Positions 42,022 to 51,481 of a DNA stretch of 64,000 bases are shown piece after piece. Below the pieces are notes generated by a model, which saw nothing but the letters and a program-made list of their open reading frames with translations, was not told the DNA's origin and did no database searches. The translations under genes were made by a program, and so were the position numbers. Position 1 is the stretch's first letter; each line of letters opens with the position of its first letter. The DNA comes from Rhizobium giardinii bv. giardinii H152 (GTDB lineage: Bacteria; Pseudomonadota; Alphaproteobacteria; Rhizobiales; Rhizobiaceae), in NCBI RefSeq assembly GCF_000379605.1, contig NZ_KB902602.1:1-64000 (forward strand), in the 5' to 3' direction.

Positions 42022-43191
42022 CTATCGCCACTGCGCTGTCTGTGTCGCTGTGAGCGTGTCGGTGAACGAAGGCCTGTCTTTCCATAGGCTGTCGCTTGCC
42101 ATTTTTGCGTATCCGAGGTTGTAGACCGCACGCATGTAGTTGGTGTTGAATGGATCGGTCATGTTGTAGGCGACCTGCGTATCGATCGACGCCACACGGA
42201 ACCGAATGCCGTTCCTTTGGGCATAGACGTAGGTGGCCACCAGCGCGCTGCGTGTCTGTGCCTTGATGAGAGAGGAATTCGCCCTTGCCATGACTGTAAA
42301 CGTGTTGTTTGTGGTGGTGGAAAATTCAGACATCAGCGCGTTGTTGATGATAATGTACATGTTTAGCTTCACGCCCTTGGGCCACTCGACCTTGTCCGAA
42401 TTAGCCATCCATCCCTCCGGAATCGTCAGGATTTGGGAGGCCGATCCCCCGTCTGAGTGCATTTCCTCGAACGACTGATCGCCTGATTTTGCTTTGATGA
42501 GCACTGCTGGATAAAGGCCGGGGATGCTTGCCGAGGCGATGACAATGTCGCGGAAAAGTTGTAGCGCGTCGGGCCGGCCGCTGTCGGCGATGGCGCCCAT
42601 GTTCCAGATCACCGCTCTTTGGGAATCGAGGTTCGAGGTCAAAACAAGCAGGCGGCGTCCCTTGCGATGCTCCGCGGCGATTTTCGCCAGTATGTCATGC
42701 GTCAGGTACCGTTCGACCATTGTTCGAAGCGGCTTCTGCTTCAGGAGGCTTGCGCCCAGCAGACCCTGAGGCAGGAAATCTGCATTGACCAACTCCTTGG
42801 CAACGCCGCTTGTGTACAGGTCGACAAGGATGTCGTCATAGGCCGGGCCAAGAAAGGCATAAGGCGCAATTAGCGCACCCGTGCTGACGCCGCTGACGAT
42901 GTCAAATTCGGGTCGCTGTCCCCGATCCGACCAGGCCTTCAGCGCCCCGACGCTAAACGCGCCTCCGGCGCCGCCGCCCGACAACACGAGATAGTTGATT
43001 TCCTTGTGTCTCGGGATGGGCAGCCACGCACGCGCCTCGGGCAGATTCCGACTCGTATCCGCATAGATACGGATATCGCCAAACCCCTCGATGCTGGCGG
43101 TCGCGGCAGCCTTCGGCCCATAGGCAATGCGGTCCGGCGCCATGCAGCCAGCAAGAAAAGCCAGCATGAAGATGGCTATCACGCGATGCAC
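42022..43191 (-). CDS. Patatin-like phospholipase lipoprotein
   Basis: The 389 residues have a lipobox LAGC (Cys16) and the patatin fold: oxyanion loop SGGGAGGAF (71-79), catalytic Ser103 in GVSTG, and catalytic Asp247 in HSDGGSAS. The Ser-Asp dyad is therefore complete. Patatin-like proteins hydrolyse acyl chains from phospholipids; lipidation places this one on the envelope. The following DUF3313 lipoprotein gene may form a pair with it. Confidence 0.92.
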   Translation of the reverse strand: MHRVIAIFMLAFLAGCMAPDRIAYGPKAAATASIEGFGDIRIYADTSRNLPEARAWLPIPRHKEINYLVLSGGGAGGAFSVGALKAWSDRGQRPEFDIVSGVSTGALIAPYAFLGPAYDDILVDLYTSGVAKELVNADFLPQGLLGASLLKQKPLRTMVERYLTHDILAKIAAEHRKGRRLLVLTSNLDSQRAVIWNMGAIADSGRPDALQLFRDIVIASASIPGLYPAVLIKAKSGDQSFEEMHSDGGSASQILTIPEGWMANSDKVEWPKGVKLNMYIIINNALMSEFSTTTNNTFTVMARANSSLIKAQTRSALVATYVYAQRNGIRFRVASIDTQVAYNMTDPFNTNYMRAVYNLGYAKMASDSLWKDRPSFTDTLTATQTAQWR

Positions 43192-43971
43192 GGCTATCGC
43201 CTTGGGCCGGGCGAATGCTTGGAGGAAACGCTAAAGTCTCCACCGACCGTACAGCAGACATCTGCGCATGCTGCTTGCGGACTCCCTAATGGTCCGATGG
43301 TCCAACGCTGCGAACCCACCAGATAGCCTTTGAAATTCACTGCAATCTTCCTTCGAAATCGTGTCTGGCTGAATTAATTCAGGTTCGTCATTGCCTTGGA
43401 TTTTTTATTGTTAAGAGTTGTTGCTCGTCCGTGACTGGCATGCCATTGGCGAAGACCAGCACCTCATGCGTTGCCGCGGTCAGTTCGCTATGTCTGTTGC
43501 GCAATGAGCCCGTATTCCGCCCAATTTGCCGGGAGCAGGGCAGGCCTCATACCCGCTGCACGTTTTCACTCGTGATCCGCGTCGATGGTCAGATGGCGGC
43601 TGCAACCATCGCGGCCTCTATCTCTTGCCGTTTGACGGCGGTTTTGCATGGGCGGATGATAAAGATCGACTTTCATGACCAAGCTTCCCGATCTCGCGCG
43701 GACGACAAGAAGTCTTCTTGAAGATCAATGGTTGAACTGCTGAACTGGCCGGACTTGGGCTGAGCCCGGCCAGTTTACTCTCGGACAAATTGGGGCCATC
43801 CGCCCGAGATAGACGACGGCAAGGAGCATGCCTTGCGAAGACCTTGAATACCCCAATAGGTTCGCAACATCCGATCGCTATCGAATCCTAAGTCAGTTGG
43901 AATGCCGATCCTGAGATCGCTCCCTGTCCATTAAACGCAGCTGGTAAACCTTCGGGTTCGCCAACGCCTTT
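43192..43971. other. 780-bp gap with a strong hairpin
   Basis: No convincing gene was seen; a 96-residue plus-strand frame (43431-43721) has no start signal or family pattern. AACTGGCCGG (43743-43752) and CCGGCCAGTT (43766-43775) form a perfect 10-bp stem; nested GGGC-TGA-GCCC could compete. It resembles a terminator, but no gene clearly ends at it on the plus strand. Confidence 0.5.
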
Positions 43972-44592
43972 TCAAAAGGGAAGACGAACAAGAACTGGCA
44001 GGACTCCATTGCTTTGTCCGGCTTCGATGAGCTCAAAGACCGGCCACGGGACAAGGAAAACAGAACCATCGCGTAGCGTCCTGAGAAAGTTTCGGGGTTT
44101 TATTTCCAGTTCGTCCGTGTCGCGCCAGAGGGATGGCCTCGGAAGCAGCCTTGGTGTCGAAGCAAGATAGTCTTGAAAGACTGTCCCAAAACGCTCCTGC
44201 AGGAACTTCTCTTCCTGAGCGACGGTTGCCGTAAATACGATGAGGGCTGTCGCGACGAAAATTAGCATCGCCAAGATACTGCCCGTTTGCGCCCCAATAC
44301 CAGCGATCCCCACCAGACTGAAGAAGTAGAGTGGATTGCGCGTTACAGAATATGGTCCGTCCATGACCAAGGTGACACTTTTCCGTCCGCCCACGTATAG
44401 CGTCGACCACATGCGCCCGAAAATCGCGACAAATGTTGCGACGAGACCTGCCGAGGCCAAAATCGTGTGAGCCAAGCCATCGCTCGGCCAAGACGACTGA
44501 CTGATACAGACACCCCCAAAATATAAGAATGCGAGACTTCGAAGGATGTTGATGCGGGTGAGTTGGACAGTGGAAAGCGAAACAGCGCTCAC
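43972..44592 (-). CDS. Isoprenylcysteine carboxyl methyltransferase-like membrane protein
   Basis: The 206 residues have four or so membrane spans and the ICMT/PEMT-like signature: DGPYSVTRNPLYFFSLVGIAG followed by EEKFLQERFGTVFQDYLASTPRLLP, where RNP.Y and the terminal E....FG..Y..Y are the family marks for AdoMet binding. The start is GTG 44592 overlapping the stop of the upstream gene (GTGA). The family methylates small or lipid substrates at the membrane; the substrate is unknown. Confidence 0.88.
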   Translation of the reverse strand: MSAVSLSTVQLTRINILRSLAFLYFGGVCISQSSWPSDGLAHTILASAGLVATFVAIFGRMWSTLYVGGRKSVTLVMDGPYSVTRNPLYFFSLVGIAGIGAQTGSILAMLIFVATALIVFTATVAQEEKFLQERFGTVFQDYLASTPRLLPRPSLWRDTDELEIKPRNFLRTLRDGSVFLVPWPVFELIEAGQSNGVLPVLVRLPF

Positions 44593-44927
44593 TGGTCTGC
44601 CTCAAAAGTTTGCTGCCCTCTAGCCGTGCCCGTAGCTTCTGGTGCCGAGGCGTAGCGGTTGTCCGCCTGGCTAAACCAGCACCCGATCCCGATCCAGGTA
44701 CCGACGAGGTATGGACCAAGAGTTCCCACAAAAACGCTGGCGGTGGAGAAAACACATCGCAAAACAAGGTCAGCGACGCCTGTTTCTCTCATTCCGATTG
44801 CTGGAAGAAGAACATAGGACGGCAAGACTGGAAGAGACCTCCCCATAAGCGAGGCGAGGTAGACGCTACTGAGGTCAATTGTTTCCAGCAGCCTGTCAAC
44901 CGCTTGGCTTGGATATAGAACACACAT
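44589..44927 (-). CDS. 112-aa membrane protein coupled to the methyltransferase-like gene
   Basis: It has two or three hydrophobic stretches (SLPVLPSYVLLPAIGM, VLRCVFSTASVFVGTLGPYLVGTWIGIGCWF) and a polar C-terminus. Its stop overlaps the start of the next gene by four bases, so the two are made together. I do not recognise the family; it may be a partner subunit of the methyltransferase-like protein. Confidence 0.65.
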   Translation of the reverse strand: MCVLYPSQAVDRLLETIDLSSVYLASLMGRSLPVLPSYVLLPAIGMRETGVADLVLRCVFSTASVFVGTLGPYLVGTWIGIGCWFSQADNRYASAPEATGTARGQQTFEADQ

Positions 44928-45409
44928 ACGGCTCGCTCCTGAGGGCTGAAGTTTCGATTACCCAGATAGGCGGAAGACGTATTTCTGTGTTTTAAGACAT
45001 GTTAAGTTATGCTGCGGTGACCGCGTGCGTTGAAGCGCATCAACCAGTCACGCACGGATCTGCAAGCAGGGTCACGCTGGCCCGGCCGGCCAGTTCTGCG
45101 CGTGAGCCACCATCACAGATCGACGCAAGCGCCAGGACGCCTTTTGGGAATCCCGAGAGTCAACATCAGAGATTTGGTATTGGTCATTCCCTTGGTTCCC
45201 GACGGTTTGGTCAACGGCAAAGCTTCGGCAAGTCATCGCTGTTGAACGACGATCGGCGCACGGCCTTGATACAAGCCAATCGAAACCAGCGCGCGAATGG
45301 TCTTCTGCATGCCGCCGATGTGACGAGAGCAACGGCTGCCACGTCGCTTGTCGGCCGAGCGTTCCCGTGAGATAGAGTTGCTTTGCCACCGGACCGCTCA
45401 TTGAATCGA
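44928..45409. other. No recognisable gene
   Basis: 480 bases between two minus-strand units. Frames on both strands lack family features. It presumably holds the promoter of the membrane-protein pair and the 3' region of the kinase operon. Confidence 0.4.
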
Positions 45410-46822
45410 CTACCTCCCCTTGGCGAGAGCCTTTCGACCGAGGGCTTCTCCTTTCGCAGCGGCTGCCATGCTGCTTTGGTGTTGAACAACCTGAGCCGGC
45501 GGCAATTGTATCGTTACTCGCAGTCCATGCGGCAATATGTTCTCAAGTAACAACGAGCCACCGTGGCTTTTTACGATTTCGTCCGCAATCGAAAGCCCCA
45601 GACCGAAGCCGCTGTTGGAATCTCGTGACCGGGCTTCGTCGGCCTTGAAGAAGGGCTCCAGGACTTTGTGTTGGAGCCCTTCTTCAAGGCCGGGACCGTT
45701 GTCGCTCACAATGATGACCGCTCCACCTTGCGGACTATTGCGCAATTCGACAGCTACCTTGGTGCCGAACCTTACCGCGTTCTCCGCAATGTTGGTGATA
45801 GCGCGTATGAGAGCCTTTTGTTGACACAAGTATCCAAACCGCTCAGGTCCGCAGTGGATTACATTGTGCCCGAGATCACAAAATTGCGACACGATCGTCC
45901 GCAGGACACTTGAAATATCAACCTTTCGAAGCGGTTCGGCCGTAGCAGTGCTACTTAAATACTGAAGGCTTTCCTCGATCATAGTGGTGAGATTGTCGAT
46001 ATCCGTCAGCATCGCTTCCCTTGAAGCGGGGTCCTTCGAGCGCTCCGCGCGCATTCGCAGTCGTGTCAGAGGCGTCCTAAGATCGTGGCTCACAGCCGTC
46101 AGCATCCGCGTGCGATCATCGACCATTTTTCGAATACGGTGACGCATGTTGTTGAGCGCCGTCGCAAGCGTGCGAAGTTCCTTGGCGCCCTCGGCGGTGA
46201 ACTGTTCTTCTTCGTTACCGTCGAGACGCAGTCTCTTTGCCGCGTCGGCAAAGCGAACCAGAGGCGACGTTATCATGCGACTTATATAGAGCACCAGGAG
46301 GAGCATCGGCAGCATCAGGATGCTGGCTTTGGCGATGAACTCGACGACTGCGCTGAAAGATGAGGGGGAAATATCGGCACCGGCGAACCCGATTACGAGA
46401 GCACGCAGCGCATCAAGGCGCACCGCAAGTGTGCTGTGTCCCTCGCCATCCGAAGTGTTTTCAAGCACTACCACTTCAAAATCGGCAGGCAGGACGTCTT
46501 GTAGCTCATCCGAGATGAGATGGTCGTCCGTTTGACGCGCCTCTTCCCTACTGACATCGCTCCATGGCAGAATCTTCAATTCGAGACCGCTGGAGGTGCT
46601 TGCCCTCACCAGATTCTCGACTTCGCCGTCATTTCTGGCGCTTCTGACTTGATTCACAAGCAACTCGATTTGAGCGCCTTTGACCATAAGGATTTTTTCA
46701 TTTTGGAAAATGAACGGCTCGGGTAGAACCGCGATAATACAGATAACGATCAACGGAACAGGAATCGATGCGAACACGACGAATTGTGTTCGTATGGACG
46801 CCTTGCGGAAGCGATCAATCAT
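45410..46822 (-). CDS. HAMP sensor histidine kinase of the efflux locus
   Basis: The 470 residues have two membrane helices (about 13-35 and 160-182) around a ~120-residue periplasmic sensor, then HAMP. HisKA has His246 in AVSHDLRTPLTRLR. HATPase_c has NIAENAVRFG, SDNGPGLEEG and SGFGLGLSIADEIVKSHGG. It is of the EnvZ/QseC class. Its ATG overlaps the stop of the regulator gene (ATGA). With the RND genes directly upstream on the same strand, it probably controls the pump. Confidence 0.94.
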   Translation of the reverse strand: MIDRFRKASIRTQFVVFASIPVPLIVICIIAVLPEPFIFQNEKILMVKGAQIELLVNQVRSARNDGEVENLVRASTSSGLELKILPWSDVSREEARQTDDHLISDELQDVLPADFEVVVLENTSDGEGHSTLAVRLDALRALVIGFAGADISPSSFSAVVEFIAKASILMLPMLLLVLYISRMITSPLVRFADAAKRLRLDGNEEEQFTAEGAKELRTLATALNNMRHRIRKMVDDRTRMLTAVSHDLRTPLTRLRMRAERSKDPASREAMLTDIDNLTTMIEESLQYLSSTATAEPLRKVDISSVLRTIVSQFCDLGHNVIHCGPERFGYLCQQKALIRAITNIAENAVRFGTKVAVELRNSPQGGAVIIVSDNGPGLEEGLQHKVLEPFFKADEARSRDSNSGFGLGLSIADEIVKSHGGSLLLENILPHGLRVTIQLPPAQVVQHQSSMAAAAKGEALGRKALAKGR

Positions 46823-47574
46823 GGTGCTATCGCAACCTCCGGAGTAAAGACGTACCCGCCAAGGCGCACAGTTTTGATGAATGTCGGATCTTTGTAATTC
46901 GGTTCGATTTTCTGCCGGACACGACTGACGTGTACATCAATGCTGCGTTCAACAGGTCCCGCAGAGCCGGCGTGGGTGAGGGCAAGTATTTCCTGGCGGT
47001 TCATTACCTTTCGGGGATTCTGGCAAAACACCAGCAGTACATCAAACTCCGCCGTCGTGAGCGACACATGAAAACCGTCACGGTCAGTTAATTCTCGGGT
47101 TACCGGGTCAATCCGCCAGCCCGCAAACGTCATCGGTTCCTGCTTTGGCTTGACTTGCGCTGAATACGACGATCGACGCAGAAGTGCCTTTATTCTCGCC
47201 AAAAGTTCCCTGGATTTAAACGGTTTTGTGACATAGTCGTCGGCGCCCAATTCCAATCCAACGACCCTGTCTATCTCTTTCGTTCGCGCGGTAAGCATGA
47301 GGATGGGTATTGTATCAAACGCCCTGATTCTCCTGCATATGCTGAAACCGTCCTCACCTGGCAGCATTCCATCCAGGACCATAAGGTGAAATTCGTTCAT
47401 TTTTAGCACGCGGTCCATTTCAATCGCCGATCCGACTGCCTCGGCGGCGTAACCTGCCTCCGTCAACAGATCGATCAGCATGCCCGCGATATCCCGATCG
47501 TCCTCGACGACAAGGATTCGGGATGAAACTTGAGTAGGAACGTTGTAAACGATGTTATTCATAGGCTTGGCCAT
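46819..47574 (-). CDS. OmpR-type response regulator of the efflux locus
   Basis: The 251 residues comprise a receiver with VVEDDRDIAGML, phospho-acceptor Asp68 in LMVLDGMLPGEDG, MLTARTKEID and TKPFKSREL, then a winged helix (FAGWRIDPVTRELTDRDG, VERSIDVHVSRVRQKIE, FIKTVRLGGYVF). A start at the internal Met5 is possible. It is 455 bases downstream of the small secreted protein gene, with an 8-bp inverted repeat (47623-47652) in the gap that may be its own operator. Partner kinase follows with overlap. Confidence 0.94.
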   Translation of the reverse strand: MAKPMNNIVYNVPTQVSSRILVVEDDRDIAGMLIDLLTEAGYAAEAVGSAIEMDRVLKMNEFHLMVLDGMLPGEDGFSICRRIRAFDTIPILMLTARTKEIDRVVGLELGADDYVTKPFKSRELLARIKALLRRSSYSAQVKPKQEPMTFAGWRIDPVTRELTDRDGFHVSLTTAEFDVLLVFCQNPRKVMNRQEILALTHAGSAGPVERSIDVHVSRVRQKIEPNYKDPTFIKTVRLGGYVFTPEVAIAP

Positions 47575-48029
47575 TTGTGTCGGGATCCGATTATTAGTTA
47601 GCCCGTTTCACAGTGTGGTTGTCAGCAACAATTGTGTTTAATTTTGTTGCTGCGGTTCCACCACTGACAAACCCCGCTGCGTTTAAACCGGCGGTTACCC
47701 GTCCACATCTGCCGCGAACGTGCTTCGCGAAAGTTCCTCGGAACTTCACTCAGCGGTTGGAGAGCGAGCCATCGCCTAATTTGATCAGTGCTTTGGCAAA
47801 GACGCCGACGCTGCGTCCACTGATAGCCGTGGAGAGCGGCTTACCATTCACGAGTACGGACCGGTTGATCGTACTGATGCTGGAGCAGTTCATCGCCGTG
47901 GATCGCGGTTCTGCCAAAGCAAGAAGGTATCCCGTCAGCACAGTCTAGCTATTCGCCTACGGTTTGATGGGATGACAACCGTCAACGGTGACATGGGCTG
48001 TTCCATCGCCGATCGCAAAAATCCAAATT
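47575..48029. other. Gap upstream of the regulator, with inverted repeat
   Basis: CAGCAACA (47623-47630) and TGTTGCTG (47645-47652) form a perfect dyad with a 14-base spacer, about 50-80 bases upstream of the regulator's ATG. The remaining ~370 bases hold no recognisable gene. Confidence 0.5.
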
Positions 48030-48407
48030 TTACCGCTTCAGCACCCAGATGGTCCTACCGTTCTGAGAAGCCGCAACGCCGGTTTTGGTTCGCGTCAATT
48101 GAAGGCATCTTTCTTCCCCTCCAGGTTGTGGTCTTATGCAAATGCCGTCCGGAACAGCCCTCCACATCGGGTGTATGCTCACCGCGCTATCGCTGATCCT
48201 TCCGCCACCATCCGGGCGAAACACAAGTACGTTCGAAACCCTTCGTTTGACGACGTACATCTCCCAGGGTTTGCCGTCGCAGATGACGCCAGCGAGATTT
48301 TCTTCGGCTTGGACGGGTTCATTGAAAAAAACCCCTGCGATAACGAGCAACGTTATGCAAAATCGGTGAGGAGAGCGGTCGTTAGGCAAGCCTACTGGGG
48401 ACATCAC
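48030..48407 (-). CDS. Small secreted protein behind the RND pump
   Basis: The 125 residues have a signal-like segment (FCITLLVIAGVFFNEPVQAEE) after a 15-residue leader, then a compact beta-rich domain with cysteines in VICDGKPW, GICIRPQ and ERCLQLT. It starts on the stop of the pump gene (ATGA at 48404-48407), so it is translationally coupled. No family recognised; perhaps a periplasmic accessory to the pump. Confidence 0.7.
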   Translation of the reverse strand: MMSPVGLPNDRSPHRFCITLLVIAGVFFNEPVQAEENLAGVICDGKPWEMYVVKRRVSNVLVFRPDGGGRISDSAVSIHPMWRAVPDGICIRPQPGGEERCLQLTRTKTGVAASQNGRTIWVLKR

Positions 48408-51400
48408 GTGGTCCTTTGCGAGAGGACAACCGCTTCACGACGGAACATCCGCTTCAAAAGCAGCAGGAAGTCGTCGACGAAGGTGAATATGACGGGGATA
48501 ACGACGAGGCTGAGGACGGTCGATGTCATCAGGCCGCCGATGACGACGATCGCCATCGGTTGACGGAAGCTCGCATCGCCGCCGCTGAGGCTCAAGGCCA
48601 CCGGAAGCATGCCGCCGCCCATGGCGATCGTCGTCATGACGATCGGGCGAGCGCGCTTATGGCATGCGTCGACCAGGGCGTCGAAGCGCGAGAGACCTGC
48701 GCGCCGTGACATGATCGCATATTCGACCAGCAGGATCGAATTCTTCGTCACCACGCCCATCAGCATGAGCAAGCCGATCAACACAGGCATGGAGAAGCTC
48801 GTGCCAGTCAGTACCAGCGGCAAGAGGGCGCCGCCCAGCGCCAGCGGAAGCGCCATGAGGATTGTCAGCGGCTGGAGAAAGTCATGGAAGAGCAGCACCA
48901 GAACGGCATAGATGCAGGAGACGCCGATCGCCATGGCGATGGCGAAATTGTCGAAAAGCTCGGAGCTGCGCTCGAGTTCGCCCTGCTCGACAAGCTTGAC
49001 GCCGTCCGGAAGGTTCTGAAGGGCGGGCAGCCCCTGCGCTTCGTGATAAACGTCGCCGAGAATGCGGCCGTTGAGTTCGACCGACAGCATAACGTTTCGC
49101 GAGCGGTCGATGCGGCTGATCTCCGACGGGGTGGCCCCGATGCGGATGTCGGCGACCGAACCGAGATCGACGCTCCCCCTTGCGCCGGCAACGCGGAGAT
49201 TGGCGATGTCGCCGAGCGTGGTCCGGTTGCCGGGATCGAACCGGACGCGGATGGGAAGCTGACGCTGTGGCAGGTTGAGCTTGGCGAGCGAGGAGGAATA
49301 GTCTCCGCTCGTGGCCACGCGAACCGCCTCGGAAATCGCTTGTGCCGTGACACCGAGGGCAGCGGCGCGGTCGAGGTCCGGGACGATCTGGACTTCCGGG
49401 GCCTGCAGGGAGGCACTGGAGGCCACCGCGCCGATGTCCTCGAGGGTGCGCAGTTGCTCTTCGAGCGCGGCCGTCGCCTGGTCAAGTGCATTCGAATCGT
49501 CGCTTGCGAGCGTGATGTCCAGCGTCGTACCGTCGCCGCCGGTGCCCACCTCGATCCTGACGCCCGGGAGAACGGCGAGCGCCTGGCGGATGTCGTTTTC
49601 GATCTCGGCCTGTTTGCGGTCGCGTTCGCCGATCTTCTTCAGATCGACGACAAGCGAGGCGGTCGCCGAATTGATGGTCATGGAGGAATCGATCAGGTCG
49701 CTCGACGAGGCGTTTCCGACGGCGGAGAACACACGCTTCACGTCCGTCAGATCGGAAACGATATCTGCCGCCCGCTGCGTCATGGCGTCCGTCTGCCCGA
49801 TCGTGCTGCCGGGCTGAAGCGTCAGCGTGACCTGCGTCTGCGCATCGTCCGATGCGGGCAGGAAACCGGAGCTGAGCATGGAGATCGTCGAGAGCGAGAC
49901 CCCGAGGAATATGCAGACACCGAGGATGGTCAGCTTGCGATAGCGCAGGCAGTTTTTGACGAGGGCCATGTAGGCACGCATGATCGGGCCGTCTCTCACC
50001 TCGACTGGATGCCCTTTCATCAGGTAGGCGGCCATCATCGGCGTTAGCAGGCGCGCGACGACCAGTGAGGCGAGAACCGCCACGGCTGCCGTGACGCCGA
50101 ACTGGCGGAAAATCAGGCCCGGAATACCGCTCATAAAGGCGGTCGGCAGGAAGACCGCGACGAGCGTCAAGGTCGTGGCGATGACGGCAAGGCCGATCTC
50201 GTCGGCGGCTTCGAGCGCAGCCTCCTTCGGCGGTTTTCCCATTTGCAGGTGGCGCGCGATGTTCTCGATCTCGACGATGGCATCGTCGACGAGGATGCCG
50301 ACCACGAGTGAGAGCGCGAGCAGCGTCACCGTGTTGAGACTGAAATCCGCAAGATACATCACGAGAAAAGTCGGGATGGCCGAGAGCGGCAGCGCCACCG
50401 CCGAAAGCAAGGTCGCCCGCCAGTCGCGCAGGAAGAGCCAGACCACCACGATCGCCAAGATAGCCCCCTCGTAGAGCATGTGCATGGAGCCCTCGTAGTT
50501 TTCGATAATCGGCCCGACCGTGCTGTAGGCCTCAACAATCTCGACATCGGGGTTGGCGGCGGCAAAGTCCTGCATAGCCACTTCGATGGCGGCCGCGACG
50601 CCCGTATCCGAGAAGCCGTTCGATCGTTTAACCTCGACAGCGATCACGGGTTCGCCATCGAGATAGGCGATCGACGACCTGTCGGCAAAGCTGTCCGTTA
50701 CCGTGCCGATCTCGTCCAGCCGCACCAACTCGCCGCTAGGAAGCGGGATTGTGAGCGCCTTCAGTTCCTCGATCGAGGAAACCGCGCCGAGCGTGCGGAT
50801 CCCCTGCTTGGCTCCGCCGATCTCCGCGCGGCCGCTCGAGGCGTCCGACTGCACGGATTTGAGCTGAGAGGAAACGGTAGCAGCGCTGAGGCCGAGCGCG
50901 CTCATGAGCTGGGGGTTGAGGTGGATGTGCACTTCACGCTCGATGCCGCCGATCCGGCTGACCTCGCCGACGCCGGATACGGAGAGCAGGGCCTTCGTCA
51001 TGTCGTTGTCGATGAACCAGGAGAGTTCCGTCTCGTTGAGGCGGGCGGACCGCACCGCATAAGTAAGGAGAGTGGAGCCCCGCACTGTCACCTTCGTCAC
51101 GCCCGGTGTCTGCATCACGGAGGGGAGGTCGCCGCTGGCGCTGTCGATTGCATTGCGCACTTCCTTCAGCGCTTCCTCGCTGTCCTTTCCCAGCTGGAAC
51201 GAGACATTGATGGAGACCGACCCGTCCGTGATAGTCGTCGTGATGTGGTCGAGGAGGCTCAGCGAGGCGAAACTGTCTTCGATCTTTCGTGCGACTTCTG
51301 TTTCTAGCTGGGCTGGTGCTGCACCTTCGAGCATGGCGCTGACCTGGATGGTCGGCAAGTCCATGTCGGGGAAATTCTGCACCGCGAGCCGGTCGAAGGC

Positions 51401-51481
51401 GATCAGGCCGCCGACGGTCAGCAGGATGAACAGGACTATGGCGGGAACCGGATTGCGGATCGAGCAGGCGGAAAAGTTCAT
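48404..51481 (-). CDS. RND efflux transporter, HAE-1/AcrB-like
   Basis: The 1025 residues have the RND layout: a short cytosolic start MNFSACSIRNPVPAIVLFILL, two large periplasmic loops, and twelve membrane spans. TM4 carries the proton-relay pair in LVVGILVDDAIVEIENI; motif FRQFGVTAAVAVLASLVVARLLTPMM lies near TM6; TM10-12 have GVVTKNSILLVEYA. It is most like the MdtB/C-OqxB side of the family, pumping drugs or lipophilic compounds with protons. It overlaps both the fusion protein gene (51478) and the small secreted protein gene. Confidence 0.95.
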   Translation of the reverse strand: MNFSACSIRNPVPAIVLFILLTVGGLIAFDRLAVQNFPDMDLPTIQVSAMLEGAAPAQLETEVARKIEDSFASLSLLDHITTTITDGSVSINVSFQLGKDSEEALKEVRNAIDSASGDLPSVMQTPGVTKVTVRGSTLLTYAVRSARLNETELSWFIDNDMTKALLSVSGVGEVSRIGGIEREVHIHLNPQLMSALGLSAATVSSQLKSVQSDASSGRAEIGGAKQGIRTLGAVSSIEELKALTIPLPSGELVRLDEIGTVTDSFADRSSIAYLDGEPVIAVEVKRSNGFSDTGVAAAIEVAMQDFAAANPDVEIVEAYSTVGPIIENYEGSMHMLYEGAILAIVVVWLFLRDWRATLLSAVALPLSAIPTFLVMYLADFSLNTVTLLALSLVVGILVDDAIVEIENIARHLQMGKPPKEAALEAADEIGLAVIATTLTLVAVFLPTAFMSGIPGLIFRQFGVTAAVAVLASLVVARLLTPMMAAYLMKGHPVEVRDGPIMRAYMALVKNCLRYRKLTILGVCIFLGVSLSTISMLSSGFLPASDDAQTQVTLTLQPGSTIGQTDAMTQRAADIVSDLTDVKRVFSAVGNASSSDLIDSSMTINSATASLVVDLKKIGERDRKQAEIENDIRQALAVLPGVRIEVGTGGDGTTLDITLASDDSNALDQATAALEEQLRTLEDIGAVASSASLQAPEVQIVPDLDRAAALGVTAQAISEAVRVATSGDYSSSLAKLNLPQRQLPIRVRFDPGNRTTLGDIANLRVAGARGSVDLGSVADIRIGATPSEISRIDRSRNVMLSVELNGRILGDVYHEAQGLPALQNLPDGVKLVEQGELERSSELFDNFAIAMAIGVSCIYAVLVLLFHDFLQPLTILMALPLALGGALLPLVLTGTSFSMPVLIGLLMLMGVVTKNSILLVEYAIMSRRAGLSRFDALVDACHKRARPIVMTTIAMGGGMLPVALSLSGGDASFRQPMAIVVIGGLMTSTVLSLVVIPVIFTFVDDFLLLLKRMFRREAVVLSQRTT

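Noticed and set aside
43431..43721. Plus-strand 96-codon frame
   Set aside because: No start signal, no recognisable pattern and composition unlike neighbouring genes.
48884..50047. 387-codon plus-strand frame
   Set aside because: Antisense shadow of the RND pump gene.
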